Below, one piece after another: positions 36,743 to 46,002 of a DNA stretch of 64,000 nt. Numbering within the stretch: the stretch's first letter is position 1; each line of letters begins with the position of its first letter. The position numbers were made by a program, and so were the translations under genes. The notes beneath the pieces are model-generated. The model worked only from the letters and a program-made list of their open reading frames with translations, did not search any database and was not told where the DNA came from. The stretch is from contig NZ_AP022839.1 in the NCBI RefSeq assembly GCF_011764505.1, positions 3,083,001-3,147,000 of the forward strand, in the 5' to 3' direction. Source of the DNA: Legionella antarctica. GTDB taxonomy: Bacteria > Pseudomonadota > Gammaproteobacteria > Legionellales > Legionellaceae.

Positions 36743-37732
36743 CAGGGCTATGCAGTTGACTAACCCAACCACTATATATAGTATTCGGCCACATGAATAT
36801 CTACCCCAAAAATGTGGTTGAACTGATGGATCTTTTTCCAACTGAAGAAGCTTGTTTAGAATATTTAAGCCTTATTCGTTGGCCTGATGGCTATGTGTGC
36901 ATGCGTTGCGATGGAAAGGATGTTTGTAAAATGAGCAGCGGGTTATACCGTTGCCAAACGTGTCGGTATGCCGGATCAGTCATTTCTGGAACGCTTTTTC
37001 AAGATACACACAAACCTCTTCGGCTATGGTTTCAAGCCATCTGGTATGTAGTGAGCCAAAAAAACGGCGTTAGTGCACTTGGGCTGCAGAAGGCACTTGG
37101 ACTGGGTAGTTATCACACGGCTTGGGAGTGGTTACATAAACTTCGTAGAGCTATGGTGCGGCCTGGTCGTGATAAGTTGAGTGGTATTGTTGAAGTAAAT
37201 GAAACCATGATTGGTGGCGAGCACGCAGGCACACGGGGTCGTGGTGCGGGCGGTAAAACATTAGTGTTGATAGCAGCAGAAGACACAGGCGGTGGCATTG
37301 GACGCATTAGGCTTTCTACTATCAGTGATGCATCCGGTGGCGTATTGACCGACACTATTCAGAAAATGGTTTCACTAGGCAGTACAATCCGAACAGATGG
37401 CTGGAGTGGATACAGTGGTTTGAGCAGTAACGGGTATACACATTTGTCGATTAGTAATAATAACGTGAAAGAGACCGATGCAATTCAGATTGCTCATCGT
37501 GTTGCGTCGTTACTTAAACGCTGGTTGGTTGGCACACACCATGGTGCTATTAACCACAAGAATTTACCCTACTACCTTGATGAATTTACGTTTCGATTTA
37601 ATCGAAGGACATCCACATCAAGAGGTAAGCTTTTTTTGCGATTAATACAGCAGGCGCTTGAAATTGATCCAGTGCCAGCAAAATCGCTAAACACTATATG
37701 TAGTGGTTAGGTTAGTAAACTGCATAGCCCTG
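36743..37732. mobile_element. IS1595-family element with 8-bp target duplication
   Basis: 990 bp. The ends CAGGGCTATGCAGTT are inverted at 36743 and 37732, with homology continuing through ACTAACC..AACCACTA. The 8-bp duplication TTACTTAT is present at 36735-36742 and 37733-37740. It carries one intact transposase and lies about 22 bp before the start of the next gene, so it has separated that gene from its original promoter. Confidence 0.93.
36793..37710 (+). CDS. IS1595-family (ISXO2-like) transposase
   Basis: 305 aa. An N-terminal zinc ribbon (CMRC..CQTC, about residues 36-57) precedes the ISXO2 DDE domain with VEVNETMIGGEH, IRTDGWSGYS, and a final NLPYYLDEFTFRFNRR block. The first catalytic residue position reads V-N-E instead of the common V-D-E, so Asp is replaced by Asn, which could affect activity. 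The frame is complete. Confidence 0.92.
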   Translation: MNIYPKNVVELMDLFPTEEACLEYLSLIRWPDGYVCMRCDGKDVCKMSSGLYRCQTCRYAGSVISGTLFQDTHKPLRLWFQAIWYVVSQKNGVSALGLQKALGLGSYHTAWEWLHKLRRAMVRPGRDKLSGIVEVNETMIGGEHAGTRGRGAGGKTLVLIAAEDTGGGIGRIRLSTISDASGGVLTDTIQKMVSLGSTIRTDGWSGYSGLSSNGYTHLSISNNNVKETDAIQIAHRVASLLKRWLVGTHHGAINHKNLPYYLDEFTFRFNRRTSTSRGKLFLRLIQQALEIDPVPAKSLNTICSG

Positions 37733-37754
37733 TTACTTATTTAAGGATATGTTC

Positions 37755-38504
37755 ATGATGCCCGTTCGATTGTCTTTACTTCAGGTTTTTGCAGTAATCG
37801 TGTGTTCATACTCAGCTATGACCAACGCATTGAATGTAGACCTTATTGAAACAAGCCCTAAAGCTCCTGCGGTGTTACATCAGTATGAAGCCCTCTATGT
37901 ACTTATCCATTATAAAAGCGATCAGCCATTACGTTTTCAGGCTATGGGAAAAAATCTAAACCAAAAGATAAATAAAGGGGTAAGACTCAATCCCTCGCAA
38001 GCCTATCCTTCCGGTGAAGGTAATGCAATTGCCTGGGTGGCCTATGAAAAATCAACCTATATTGATACGGTAATTGTGACTGTATATGATGCCAATTGGA
38101 AAGAACTACAAACTAAATCAATGCTGCTCTCAGCAATCTGGCAAGAAGGGACTACTGGCCAAACTCATTCCCATGCAGCTTGGGTAAAACGACTAAATCA
38201 GCAACAACAAGCCAGCGTAGGGAAGCAAGAGCCTCTTTCTATGTGGGATATGATCTTCGTCCAATTGCTCTTTCTTTCTATTCCACTTTATTGGATTTTA
38301 CAAATCATACTCATTTTTAAATGGTCTGATGGATGGAGAAAGATAGTTTATCTTCCTTTATTGGTAAGCATACCATTACTTTTTTATACCCTGTATGCAT
38401 TGTATGCTGGCTCCAACTTATGGCCTTTAATGATGCTGTTTATTACCCCATTCACCCTTTTGTTTTTGCTAATTCTTATAGGTATAAAAAACTCCCGCAG
38501 ATAA
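37755..38504 (+). CDS. Exported membrane protein of unknown function
   Basis: About 249 aa. The ATG at 37755 is preferred over 37749 because AAGGA (37743-37747) is then 7 bp upstream. A signal peptide (LLQVFAVIVCSYSAMTNAL) leads into an about 120-residue periplasmic domain, probably Ig-like (ALYVLIHYKSDQPLRF, DTVIVTVYDANWKEL), followed by three C-terminal helices (FVQLLFLSIPLYWILQIILIF, LPLLVSIPLLFYTLYALYAG, LMMLFITPFTLLFLLILIG). I do not recognise a family. The IS1595 insertion just upstream may have changed its expression. Confidence 0.65.
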   Translation: MMPVRLSLLQVFAVIVCSYSAMTNALNVDLIETSPKAPAVLHQYEALYVLIHYKSDQPLRFQAMGKNLNQKINKGVRLNPSQAYPSGEGNAIAWVAYEKSTYIDTVIVTVYDANWKELQTKSMLLSAIWQEGTTGQTHSHAAWVKRLNQQQQASVGKQEPLSMWDMIFVQLLFLSIPLYWILQIILIFKWSDGWRKIVYLPLLVSIPLLFYTLYALYAGSNLWPLMMLFITPFTLLFLLILIGIKNSRR

Positions 38505-38521
38505 ACTATTTTTATCTGCGG
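38495..38521 (+). terminator. Terminator-like hairpin at the end of the exported membrane protein gene
   Basis: CCGCAGATAAA and TTTATCTGCGG form a perfect 11-bp stem with a 5-base loop. The stem includes the stop codon. The following TTGCTGTTT is only moderately T-rich. Confidence 0.65.
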
Positions 38522-38558
38522 TTGCTGTTTAATTATTGATGTTTACTTTATAGTACAC

Positions 38559-39523
38559 CTAAAATGCACGGGCTATATTCGAACTACTTTTTGTCTGTAG
38601 GATTTCTCTTTGCATTTCCGTCATTTTTTCCATGTATAATTTTTCTTTGCTCTTTTCGCTATTGCCGCATAATGCTTTCTCTTCTGGAGTCATTCTAAGG
38701 AGAAGCTGTATGTAATCGCCAGCAGCTGATTTCGTTTGATCTGAATAGGTAGTGGATAACGTTCCCCTGATAACCAAGTCAAGAAGTTTTGGATTAACCT
38801 GTTTTTTCCTGATTAATGAATGTTGTAATAAAGAGGAATTTTTATGTTCAGCTTGCTGCTTTAAATTGGTTAAAACATCTTGCATCATTTTTAGAAAAAA
38901 AGTTAATCCTTCAACAGGGTTTATTTTTCCTATAGAAACATCAGCCAGGATTTCCAGACATTTTTGTCTGCATGCTAACTCTAATATATCATCCAAAGCA
39001 TTGATAAATGGAGGCAACTCAACGGTTGAATTAAGGCTGTCCATAAGATGAGTACCACTCAGTAAGCTTTTATTTTTTTCTTTGCCCATAGTATTTTGAT
39101 AAATAGTTTTATCAAGTAATGAGGGAGTAAAACTACTATGACAAGCCTCAGTAATATTTGTAAATCCCTTGGTATTGCGTCCCCTGCCGTGTTGTAAATC
39201 CGTGTGACCGAATGTCGGTAAAAATCCGGTATTATAATAGGCGATTAGGGTGTAAAAAAATAAATCGACCCGGCGATTTGCATGTTCGATGACGTATTTT
39301 GCGGACATATTAAGAAGCTCAGATTGATTATTCTGATTTTTTGCTAATTGGTCTGTTGGATATGGTAAAGCGAGAGCAAAGCTGTAATTTCTTTTATAAT
39401 CTGAACGCCTGCGTTTTTTATAACTAAACTGTTTGTACTCTTCCAATTTTAGTTGCGCAAATGATTGAGTTTGATGTGCTCGACCAGCTAAAGGATTTGA
39501 GGAATTTTTTTTGCTCTCAGTGG
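38559..39523 (-). pseudogene. Hypothetical protein, 3' part (residues about 41-359), split by IS21 copy 2
   Basis: This is the downstream part of a gene cut by IS21 copy 2; the upstream part is at 42301-42420. The frame seems to begin at 39575 but those first codons are IS-end sequence. The native chain continues TESKKNSSNPLAGRAHQ, KKRRRSDYKRNYSFALALPY, then mostly helical (LLNMSAKYVIEHANRRVDLFFYTLIAYYNTG; INALDDILELACRQKCLEILADVSIGK), and ends QTKSSSNIARAF. There is no signal peptide and no recognised domain. The helical, charged, soluble character is compatible with a Legionella effector, but that is only a guess. Confidence 0.75.
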
Positions 39524-39595
39524 TGTCATGGGTCACGATTACTAGCCCACCCTCTGGCCACTCAAAGTAGCCCACTTAGGGTAAATTTTTTTAAC

Positions 39596-40612
39596 TCACT
39601 TGTCATCTACTAAATTAAATTTCGGTATAAATTTTTTCCTGTATGACTCCCCATCAAGAACAATTCGATAAGCTTTATTTACGATACGATCTAATGCTGC
39701 GTTTGCCATAACCGGATCATAAAATAGCTCCATCCATCCTTCTATTTTACGGTTAGTAGTTATAATTAGCATAGAGTTTACATGGATAGCTGCTATTAAA
39801 TCATACAGATCAGTGGACTGTTCTGGCGATAATGCTTTCAGCCCGAAGTCATCTAAAATAAGCACATCGTATCGTGAGTAACGTTTAAAAAGCGCAGTCC
39901 ATGTTTCATCCGCTCTTGCTTGGTGGAACTGATTTAACAGTTCATTCGCTCTTATAAAGCAGACTTTTTTATGTCGTTGACATGCCATTAGACCCAGGGC
40001 TTGAGCCAGGTGAGTCTTTCCGGTGCCAACAGGTCCCATGATGATGACATGGTTTTTTTCTTTGATAAACTTCCCTGTCATCAGGGTGCGGATGGCTTGT
40101 GTGACTTGTGTTGAATATCGAGCCAGTTCAAAATTTTCAAAACACTGAGGCTCCTCAAATCGAGCTTGCCTTACACGCCCAGCAAGCAATTTTTGTTGAC
40201 GAGCCTCATCCTCATCCTGAAACAACATTGAGAGCAACTCTTCATAAGAGCGATAGTGTCGCTAAGCTCGTGATTGATTTTAGCCATCCATGGCTGAAAT
40301 CGACTCGCAAACGCGACAAGTATGCCTCCGGCGGCCCTGGCCGTCCTGTGTCCGCTTGTTTTTTCACCCCATTCGGGGTTCAAAAACAACGCTACCCCAA
40401 TGACTGACGCCTTTTCGGATGCCTTATATTTTGCCTGCGGCAAAACATCCGGCTCTAAGGCTACCAGGGACTACCAGCCTCGCTCGTTCCTCGCTTCCTT
40501 GGCTGGCAGCGAGGGACGCTGCGCGAGCCTGTTCTACTCTTGCTAGCAGTGTGTCTGGGATCCCTGTCAAACGTAGTTTTTTTGCAAGCTCTAACATATT
40601 GATATCACTCAT
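39596..40612 (-). pseudogene. istB: IstB helper ATPase of IS21 copy 2, interrupted by a GC-rich insert
   Basis: The N-terminal piece starts at 40612 (MSDINMLELAKKLRLTGIPD) and ends near 40513. The main part resumes at about 40248 (SYEELLSMLFQDEDEARQQ) and runs to 39596, with Walker A GPVGTGKTHLA and Walker B VLILDDFG. Together they make a normal IstB. About 260 bp of foreign GC-rich sequence separates them and introduces a stop, so full-length IstB cannot be made. An internal ATG at 40237 could still give an ATPase without the N-terminal adaptor. Confidence 0.85.
40249..40512. repeat. GC-rich palindrome cluster inserted in istB
   Basis: Boundaries are approximate; AGCGA occurs at both 40249-40253 and 40508-40512 and may be a target duplication, though a simple excision would still leave istB one base out of frame. 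The insert contains several strong hairpins: GATTTTAGCCAT/ATGGCTGAAATC (about 40276-40301), ACCCC/GGGGT (about 40366-40379), and TTTTGCC/GGCAAAA (about 40429-40445). It has no terminal inverted repeat and no credible gene, and its base composition differs from the rest of the element. Confidence 0.65.
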
Positions 40613-42152
40613 AATGAGCCTCCATCGTTGAGCTGTAATCACTTGCTGCGCGAATATAGGCAAAGTTCTCATGATTGGCCGAGCGCTTAGTGGAGAATGT
40701 TCTCGTGTCTTTTTTATCCAGGCCTTCCGTGAGGATTTTTTTCAATGATTGATGAGTATAATTATCAAATAAAATCGCGCGTAAACATGCATTTTCAAGG
40801 CGCTCATTACCGTATTCCTCAACCAAGCGGATGATAGCCTGGGCTTTTCTTAAGCTCGTTCTAGAGCCTTCAGCCAGTACCTTTGTGACCATTTCCTCCG
40901 TTGCCTGACCAATTGCTTTGGCCGCTTCAATACAAACGCCAGCAGTATTTTCTAAGTAATACTTTGCAGAATTATGGTAGTCATTGGGATCCGTTTCCCA
41001 CTGTCCACGCCCGTAGTTACGAATATGGGTCTTAATCAAAGCATGATTCACATAGGCCTGAACGGTCTTCAAGCCAACTCTAATTTTAACCTTTGTCCCG
41101 ATATGTATCGTTGGCACAGAATAAAAATTACCAGCAACAACAAAATGATGGTCACGATGAACTTGAGCATCCATCCAAATGGGCATATCAAAAGCGCCTG
41201 CTGGCAGTGGGTTTAATAAATTAAATTCTTCATTTTTAAATACGTCAATTGGCTTTTCACCAGTGGTACTGCAGATGACGTGCGATACCTTATTAGCGCA
41301 CCAATCACGTGCAAAGGCGTTCATCGAGGCCAAATCATCATAGGTTATCCCCGCGATAACCTGTTCTTTTACCAATTGAACACTACGCTCAACCTTCCCC
41401 TTGTGCTCGGGCGTTCGAGCCTTCGCCGGATCGGCTATAAAGTCATAAAAGCGAGATAACTCTGCATAGGTTTCATTGACCGTTGGATCATAAATATGTG
41501 CTTTAATAATTCCCGATTTCAAATTGTCTAAAAGAATGCAGTTGGGCACGCCTCCAAAAAAATGAAAGGCATTGATATGGCTTTGCGCCCATGATTGCTG
41601 ATTTTGAGAATGTACAAACTCAACATATCGATACCGACTATGTGATAACGTCATAATAAAAGCGTATGTTTTTTTATTATTGATAAACCCAACAAACGCA
41701 TAGTCAACTTGTGCTTCATGCCCAGGCTTTGTTAACAAATGTACCGTAGCCTTAGGCAACGAGGGGAAATGACGTTCAATATAACGACTAAGACTTCTTC
41801 GACTGCTAACAAGACCATTATCGCTTAAAATTCGGTGTATCTGCATATGGGTAATCCACTTCTCAGTGAGGAGTGATGCTATTTTTTCGTGATGCGCCTC
41901 AAGTTCTTTTTCTGATTTATTGGGTCTGTTGTTGGCTGTAGTATTAACGATTTTATTATGTATCTGCAAAGCGATAACTTCGAGCTCATCATTGGAAATA
42001 TCCTCCTGATAACCCAAATCCTTGGCCATTGAAACGTACTTGCGTATGCTCATTCGTGAAACGCTTAGAGACTTTTCAATATTGCGTTGAGTCATCCCTT
42101 TTTTGTGCTGATATAGCACCTCTCTAATTTCTGCCATTGTTTTAATCCTCAT
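40605..42152 (-). CDS. istA: IS21 transposase IstA (copy 2)
   Basis: 515 aa. The N-terminal helix-turn-helix is GMTQRNIEKSLSVSRMSIRKYV. The DDE core has AQVDYAFVGF, ILLDNLKSGI and the E within TPEHKGKVERSVQLVKEQV. Its stop overlaps the istB start by 8 nt (ATGAGTGA). It is intact, so movement would depend on IstB from another copy. Confidence 0.95.
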   Translation of the reverse strand: MRIKTMAEIREVLYQHKKGMTQRNIEKSLSVSRMSIRKYVSMAKDLGYQEDISNDELEVIALQIHNKIVNTTANNRPNKSEKELEAHHEKIASLLTEKWITHMQIHRILSDNGLVSSRRSLSRYIERHFPSLPKATVHLLTKPGHEAQVDYAFVGFINNKKTYAFIMTLSHSRYRYVEFVHSQNQQSWAQSHINAFHFFGGVPNCILLDNLKSGIIKAHIYDPTVNETYAELSRFYDFIADPAKARTPEHKGKVERSVQLVKEQVIAGITYDDLASMNAFARDWCANKVSHVICSTTGEKPIDVFKNEEFNLLNPLPAGAFDMPIWMDAQVHRDHHFVVAGNFYSVPTIHIGTKVKIRVGLKTVQAYVNHALIKTHIRNYGRGQWETDPNDYHNSAKYYLENTAGVCIEAAKAIGQATEEMVTKVLAEGSRTSLRKAQAIIRLVEEYGNERLENACLRAILFDNYTHQSLKKILTEGLDKKDTRTFSTKRSANHENFAYIRAASDYSSTMEAHYE

Positions 42153-42300
42153 CTCATAACAAATCCGTTAGTTATTGGTAATGACCAAACTAACACTGTT
42201 TATTTGCTACTCAAAGTGGGACTCAGAGATGGCCATGGAGTGGGCCATTAATCGTGGCCAAACCCGACCTTTAGTGGGCTAGTAATCGTGGCCCATGACA

Positions 42301-42420
42301 AGTGGTTATTGTTGATGTTGTTTTTCTTGCTACTGGTAAAAAAGGAGTGTGATGTACAGTAGAAACGGGCACTTGAGAGTTTAATCTTGGCCTTCTAGAA
42401 ATCGTAAACATTCGCATCAT
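42301..42420 (-). pseudogene. Hypothetical protein, 5' part (residues 1-40), split by IS21 copy 2
   Basis: ATG at 42420 with AAGGAG 6 bp upstream (42432-42427). It reads MMRMFTISRRPRLN, then VPVSTVHHTPFLPVARK, and ends in TSTITT exactly at the IS21 duplication. Removing the IS plus one copy of AGTGG joins this in frame with 38559-39518 to give a 359-residue protein. The N-terminus is basic and Ser/Thr/Pro-rich, with no signal peptide. Confidence 0.75.
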
Positions 42421-42741
42421 GGTTTTCTCCTTGAAATTGCCATTATGTCCGGTAGACTCCCAACCGCTTTCACGGTCTTTTCTCCATGAACAGACCTTAA
42501 TTTATAAAATATTCTGATTTAACCTCTCTGCTTTTGATGAAGTGTAGTGTCTTATTACAGTACATAGTTATCTTGCACAATTCAAATCTTAAATTATTTC
42601 CACGTAAAATCGCTGCCAGGTCCTGATAGGTTTGCTACACCTAATCATGGTTTCCGAATCGTTTCGTTATCCTGAGCCGGACTAAAAAATGCGCCCCACC
42701 AAGCAAATGGGGATCAGCAATAAAACAAGCCTATTCGTTAA
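42421..42741. other. Intergenic region; promoter of the split gene, no other gene seen
   Basis: It lies between the start of the split hypothetical gene and the 3' end of an MFS gene, both leftward. It should contain the original promoter of the split gene (AT-rich TTATAAATT at about 42500). A CCCCACC..AATGGGG imperfect hairpin at about 42694-42712 could terminate the MFS transcript. Confidence 0.4.
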
Positions 42742-43971
42742 TCACGCACTTTTTAATGGGGAATTTTGCAGTGGTAAACCATATTTTTCTTTATAAGCTA
42801 CAATAAAAAATCCGGTAATTCCCAGGGCTAAGGTGGCTGGAATAACTCCGATTCCATATACAAAAGCTTGAGTTACCTCGGTACCGCCATTGGTATTAAT
42901 TATAAATCCAATTACTGTATGGAATGCATAACCAAAACTCATGATAATCATGTTGGCAATCGCTGTGGTAAGCCCAGCGAGATTCTCGGGCACGTAACTA
43001 GATACCTTATAAATGGCCAAGATCTGATAGGCACAACATACCCCAACTAAAACAAAGCTTATTGTGATACTGGTGACCGTTAGTACCCCTGCAACAAGAG
43101 CAAGAAAAGTTAAAAACATTATTGCTCCCGCAGCAATGATAGTGCCAAAATAATATCCTGTTTTTTCGGCAATCAAGCTTAAAATAGGAGAGCCAAAGCA
43201 CATTCCTATAAAAATCATTGAAGGGAGATAATTTGCTGTAGTTACATTAAAACCATAAGCCTGCTTTAAAAAACCAGATCCCCATACATCAGAAAATCCT
43301 TCAAGCGGCCCAAGCATCAGTCCTGAAAAACAGCACAGCAACATTACCTTGCGGTGAGTAAAAACCGTTTTGATGTTTGCTATAACGGAAGCGTGAGGAG
43401 CAGGTTCTGCTTCTGGAACAATAAAATAAGTGATTCCAGCAAGCATTAGACCAACAACAACAAAAAGTTCTACGACTACTTTGTAACCCAATACATGACA
43501 CAGATAACTTACAGGACCTCCGCCATATACAGCCCCTAGAAGTCCAATCATGACCGAAAGACTGAGCATTCGGGGAAAGTGCTGTTCTCTAAAAGTCATA
43601 CGAATTATTTTAAACAAACCTAAAATTGCAGCAGAAGAACCAATACCTATAAGTAGCCTGCCAACAAGGGGGTATATCCAATGCTCAGCAAAAATGATAG
43701 GTAATAGACCAACTACCGTCAGCAAAATACATCCTGTCATTATTTTTCTTGGGCCAAAGCGATCGAGCATTATCCCAATAGGCAAATGCATCAGGGAATA
43801 ACCAAGATAATATACACCTGAAAATTGTCCAAACACAGCTGCATCAATCTGAAATTGTTGCGTAATATCAGTCATCATAATGCTTGGCATAACTCGTAAC
43901 ACATACTGATAGGCATAGAATATAGATACAATTATCCATACAAACCAGGCACCGATTCGTGAAGCAGTCAT
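42742..43971 (-). CDS. MFS transporter
   Basis: 409 aa with about 12 membrane segments. The loop 2-3 motif is PIGIMLDRFGPRKI. The N-terminus IIVSIFYAYQYVLRVMPSIMMTDI is similar to that of the MFS at 34100-35410. It starts 180 bp from the divergent Lrp/AsnC-type gene, which may regulate it; Lrp-family regulators commonly control adjacent amino-acid transporters. The substrate is unknown. Confidence 0.87.
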   Translation of the reverse strand: MTASRIGAWFVWIIVSIFYAYQYVLRVMPSIMMTDITQQFQIDAAVFGQFSGVYYLGYSLMHLPIGIMLDRFGPRKIMTGCILLTVVGLLPIIFAEHWIYPLVGRLLIGIGSSAAILGLFKIIRMTFREQHFPRMLSLSVMIGLLGAVYGGGPVSYLCHVLGYKVVVELFVVVGLMLAGITYFIVPEAEPAPHASVIANIKTVFTHRKVMLLCCFSGLMLGPLEGFSDVWGSGFLKQAYGFNVTTANYLPSMIFIGMCFGSPILSLIAEKTGYYFGTIIAAGAIMFLTFLALVAGVLTVTSITISFVLVGVCCAYQILAIYKVSSYVPENLAGLTTAIANMIIMSFGYAFHTVIGFIINTNGGTEVTQAFVYGIGVIPATLALGITGFFIVAYKEKYGLPLQNSPLKSA

Positions 43972-44173
43972 AGTTATCCTTAAAGCAAGCGCTCAATATA
44001 CTCATAGTGAGCAAGACATGAACAGAAAAGCATTTTAGCTTATTTTAAGTGAAATTATATTGCGAATTTAGCAATAAAACCGCTTATTATTAAATTAGAA
44101 TTCTAATAAATTATTATTTTTTGGTGGAAAATGCTACTATTAAATAAATGTGTATTATTTTTTGATTAGAGCC

Positions 44174-44641
44174 ATGGATCGTACCGACAAGAAGTTACTT
44201 GAACATTTACAATCAAATAGCCAAATAAGCAATCAGGAATTAGCTGACTTGGTGGCACTATCTCCCTCGCCCTGCCTTCGTCGCGTCAAACTGTTGGAAG
44301 ACAACGGCTATATAAAAAAACAGGTGGCACTCCTTGATCCAGAGAAAATAGGATTAAAACTAACCGTAATTGTTTTAGTAGGATTAAACAGTCACCAACC
44401 TACGGTCATGAGTGAGTTTGAGGAACGAGTTCGTTTTCTTCCTGAAGTGATTCAATGCTACTTGATAACTGGCCAATCAGCCGATTATCTGTTAAAAATA
44501 ATTGTACCTGATTTGAATGCCTACCAATCATTTTTATTGGGTAAGCTAACCTGTATCAACAGCGTGGACACAGTGCATTCAAGTTTTATATTGAGAACTA
44601 TTTACGAAACAACAGCTCTTCCTCTGGATCATTTGGATTGA
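44174..44641 (+). CDS. Lrp/AsnC family transcriptional regulator
   Basis: About 155 aa from the ATG at 44174 (MDRTDKKLLEHLQ), the standard Lrp start; an in-frame ATG-less start at 44150 would add eight residues unlike the family. The N-terminal HTH is NQELADLVALSPSPCLRRVKLLEDNGYI. The C-terminal RAM (ligand/oligomerisation) domain includes VIVLVGLNSHQP, FLPEVIQCYLITGQSADYLLKIIVPDLNAY and VDTVHSSFILRTI. It is expected to bind the 44.0 kb divergent region and sense an amino acid. Confidence 0.9.
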   Translation: MDRTDKKLLEHLQSNSQISNQELADLVALSPSPCLRRVKLLEDNGYIKKQVALLDPEKIGLKLTVIVLVGLNSHQPTVMSEFEERVRFLPEVIQCYLITGQSADYLLKIIVPDLNAYQSFLLGKLTCINSVDTVHSSFILRTIYETTALPLDHLD

Positions 44642-44698
44642 AGAGCACCCAACATTTGCCCTCATAGGTGCTAAAGGTGCTGGATCAGACCAAACCAG

Positions 44699-44793
44699 CC
44701 GTTCGGGCTGAGGAAGCGCTTAGCGCTGTATCGAGCCTTTATGGTCTCGCTGAGGCTTCGAGACGACGTAAACGTCTCCTCAGCACGAACGGC
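44699..44793. repeat. REP-like palindrome, same family as the core of the 33.9 kb element
   Basis: GCCGTTCGGGCTGAGGA (44699) pairs with TCCTCAGCACGAACGGC (to 44793), one mismatch in 17 bp. The centre has AGCGCTTAGCGCT and a GACGACGTAAACGTC arm. The order GTTCG-x-x-CTGAGGA ... TCTCGAAG/CTTCGAGA is shared with 33957-34049. It lies just downstream of the Lrp gene. The rest of 44794-45046 is AT-rich with no gene. Confidence 0.75.
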
Positions 44794-45046
44794 ATAGATG
44801 AATTTTAAGCGACACAATCTTATAGAGCAAAAATCCCTTAACCTGCCCCAAACGATTTACCCAAAATTAAATTAATAAACATGACAATTTGTTAAAAATA
44901 AGAACTTAAATAATGGACATTATATTTTTAACATCTAAAATTTAATAGATACTTGGATTTTATTTTTAATATAATAAACGTTTTAATATAAATAATTCTT
45001 TAATCAATGGCTTATGTCAACTTGTAACTCTGGAGGAGTCACTGTG

Positions 45047-45370
45047 ATGAGGCATTCCATTAAAACTTATATCTTGGTAATAATCACTTTATTTTCTATA
45101 CCTGCTTTTGCAGAAAATACAATTTCCATCACAGTAAAAACAAATGAAAAATCAGCGTTCGCCATTGGGTATTTTGTAGGTGGAGAGGCCAAAGGAAGCA
45201 TGGGCAAATCTTATTCCGGTAAAGGACCTAAAAATAAAAAATATTTATTTGGTTACAAAAAAAAATTTATTAATGGAAATAATGTCTATTGTGGTGCTCA
45301 AATTTTAACTCAGAACAGTGCGGTCACCTTAATCACGGAGGGTTCAAAATGCCATATTGCCATTAATTAG
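45047..45370 (+). CDS. Small secreted hypothetical protein
   Basis: 107 aa from the ATG at 45047, chosen because GGAGGAG (45032-45038) sits 8-10 bp upstream; an upstream start at 45014 lacks such a site. A signal peptide (TYILVIITLFSIPAFAE) is followed by an about 85-residue basic mature protein (SITVKTNEKSAFAIGYFVGG, KGPKNKKYLFGYKKKF) with two cysteines, CGAQ and the one in SKCHI, likely to pair. I do not recognise the family. Confidence 0.6.
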   Translation: MRHSIKTYILVIITLFSIPAFAENTISITVKTNEKSAFAIGYFVGGEAKGSMGKSYSGKGPKNKKYLFGYKKKFINGNNVYCGAQILTQNSAVTLITEGSKCHIAIN

Positions 45371-45396
45371 CTAACAGTTAATGACTATTTACCCGG

Positions 45397-46002
45397 TTAA
45401 TTAGTGCTTTGTCGAACTTCATTTTTCCCAGCAGCCAAGGTCTTTGCAATGTCTTGTGTTAAATGATTTAAATTACTATTCATACTCCTAACCAAAGCCT
45501 CTATTGTTACAGCAGCTAGTTTCATATGATAAAACTTTTCATATTTTTTAATTACCTGGCCCTGATTTAAAATCATGTAGTTAGCACGTAAACTGCTATT
45601 GCCAAGTAAATCCACTTTGAATTCAGAAATTACAATCTTCAAAGTATAATCCGGTTTAAACTCAACATCCCAAGGCGCTTCCTCCAGTACAGCCCGTGGT
45701 AAAAGGGTAGTTAAATTCGTTTTTACTACACGCTTAATATTTTTATCTAACGATTCTGCCCACTGATGAAACTCCTCCAGCTGGACACGATTATAGCTGT
45801 TATAAATCATCAGTTGTGGTTTTTCCGTGAATGCTGGACTACGAATTGAATCAATACCTATCTTTAAGTAATTATATCGACTGACCGGAACTACTTTGGG
45901 CGGAACCGGATTTAACATATAAAACTGCGCCTGCTTACTCCGTCCACAAGCGCACAGAGCTAATCCTGCTGCCAGGATAATAATGAATTTATTTGTTTTC
46001 AC
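45397..46002 (-). CDS. ABC-type transport auxiliary lipoprotein (PqiC/YmbA-like)
   Basis: 201 aa lipoprotein. The N-terminal signal with a lipobox ending LCAC precedes RSKQAQFYMLNPVPP. It continues with the family's early strand LKIGIDSI and the helix region HQWAESLDKNIKRVVKTNL. Such lipoproteins sit at the outer membrane and work with MCE-protein lipid transporters. The start overlaps the MCE-protein gene by 4 nt, so it is third in an mlaE-mlaD-pqiC-like operon. Confidence 0.8.
   Translation of the reverse strand: MKTNKFIIILAAGLALCACGRSKQAQFYMLNPVPPKVVPVSRYNYLKIGIDSIRSPAFTEKPQLMIYNSYNRVQLEEFHQWAESLDKNIKRVVKTNLTTLLPRAVLEEAPWDVEFKPDYTLKIVISEFKVDLLGNSSLRANYMILNQGQVIKKYEKFYHMKLAAVTIEALVRSMNSNLNHLTQDIAKTLAAGKNEVRQSTN

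Larger units (their letters stand above)
39524..42300. mobile_element. IS21-family element (copy 2) with 5-bp target duplication and an internal insert
   Basis: 2777 bp. The ends TGTCATGGGTCACGATTACT (39524) and TGTCATGGGCCACGATTACT (inward from 42300) are inverted. Subterminal repeats of the GGCCAC..AGTAGCCCAC kind are present at both ends. AGTGG is duplicated at 39519-39523 and 42301-42305. It carries istA and a broken istB. It is unrelated at sequence level to IS21 copy 1. Confidence 0.93.

Noticed and set aside
37113..37355. 80-codon minus-strand frame inside the IS1595 transposase
   Set aside because: It is the antisense of a conserved catalytic domain, without its own signals.
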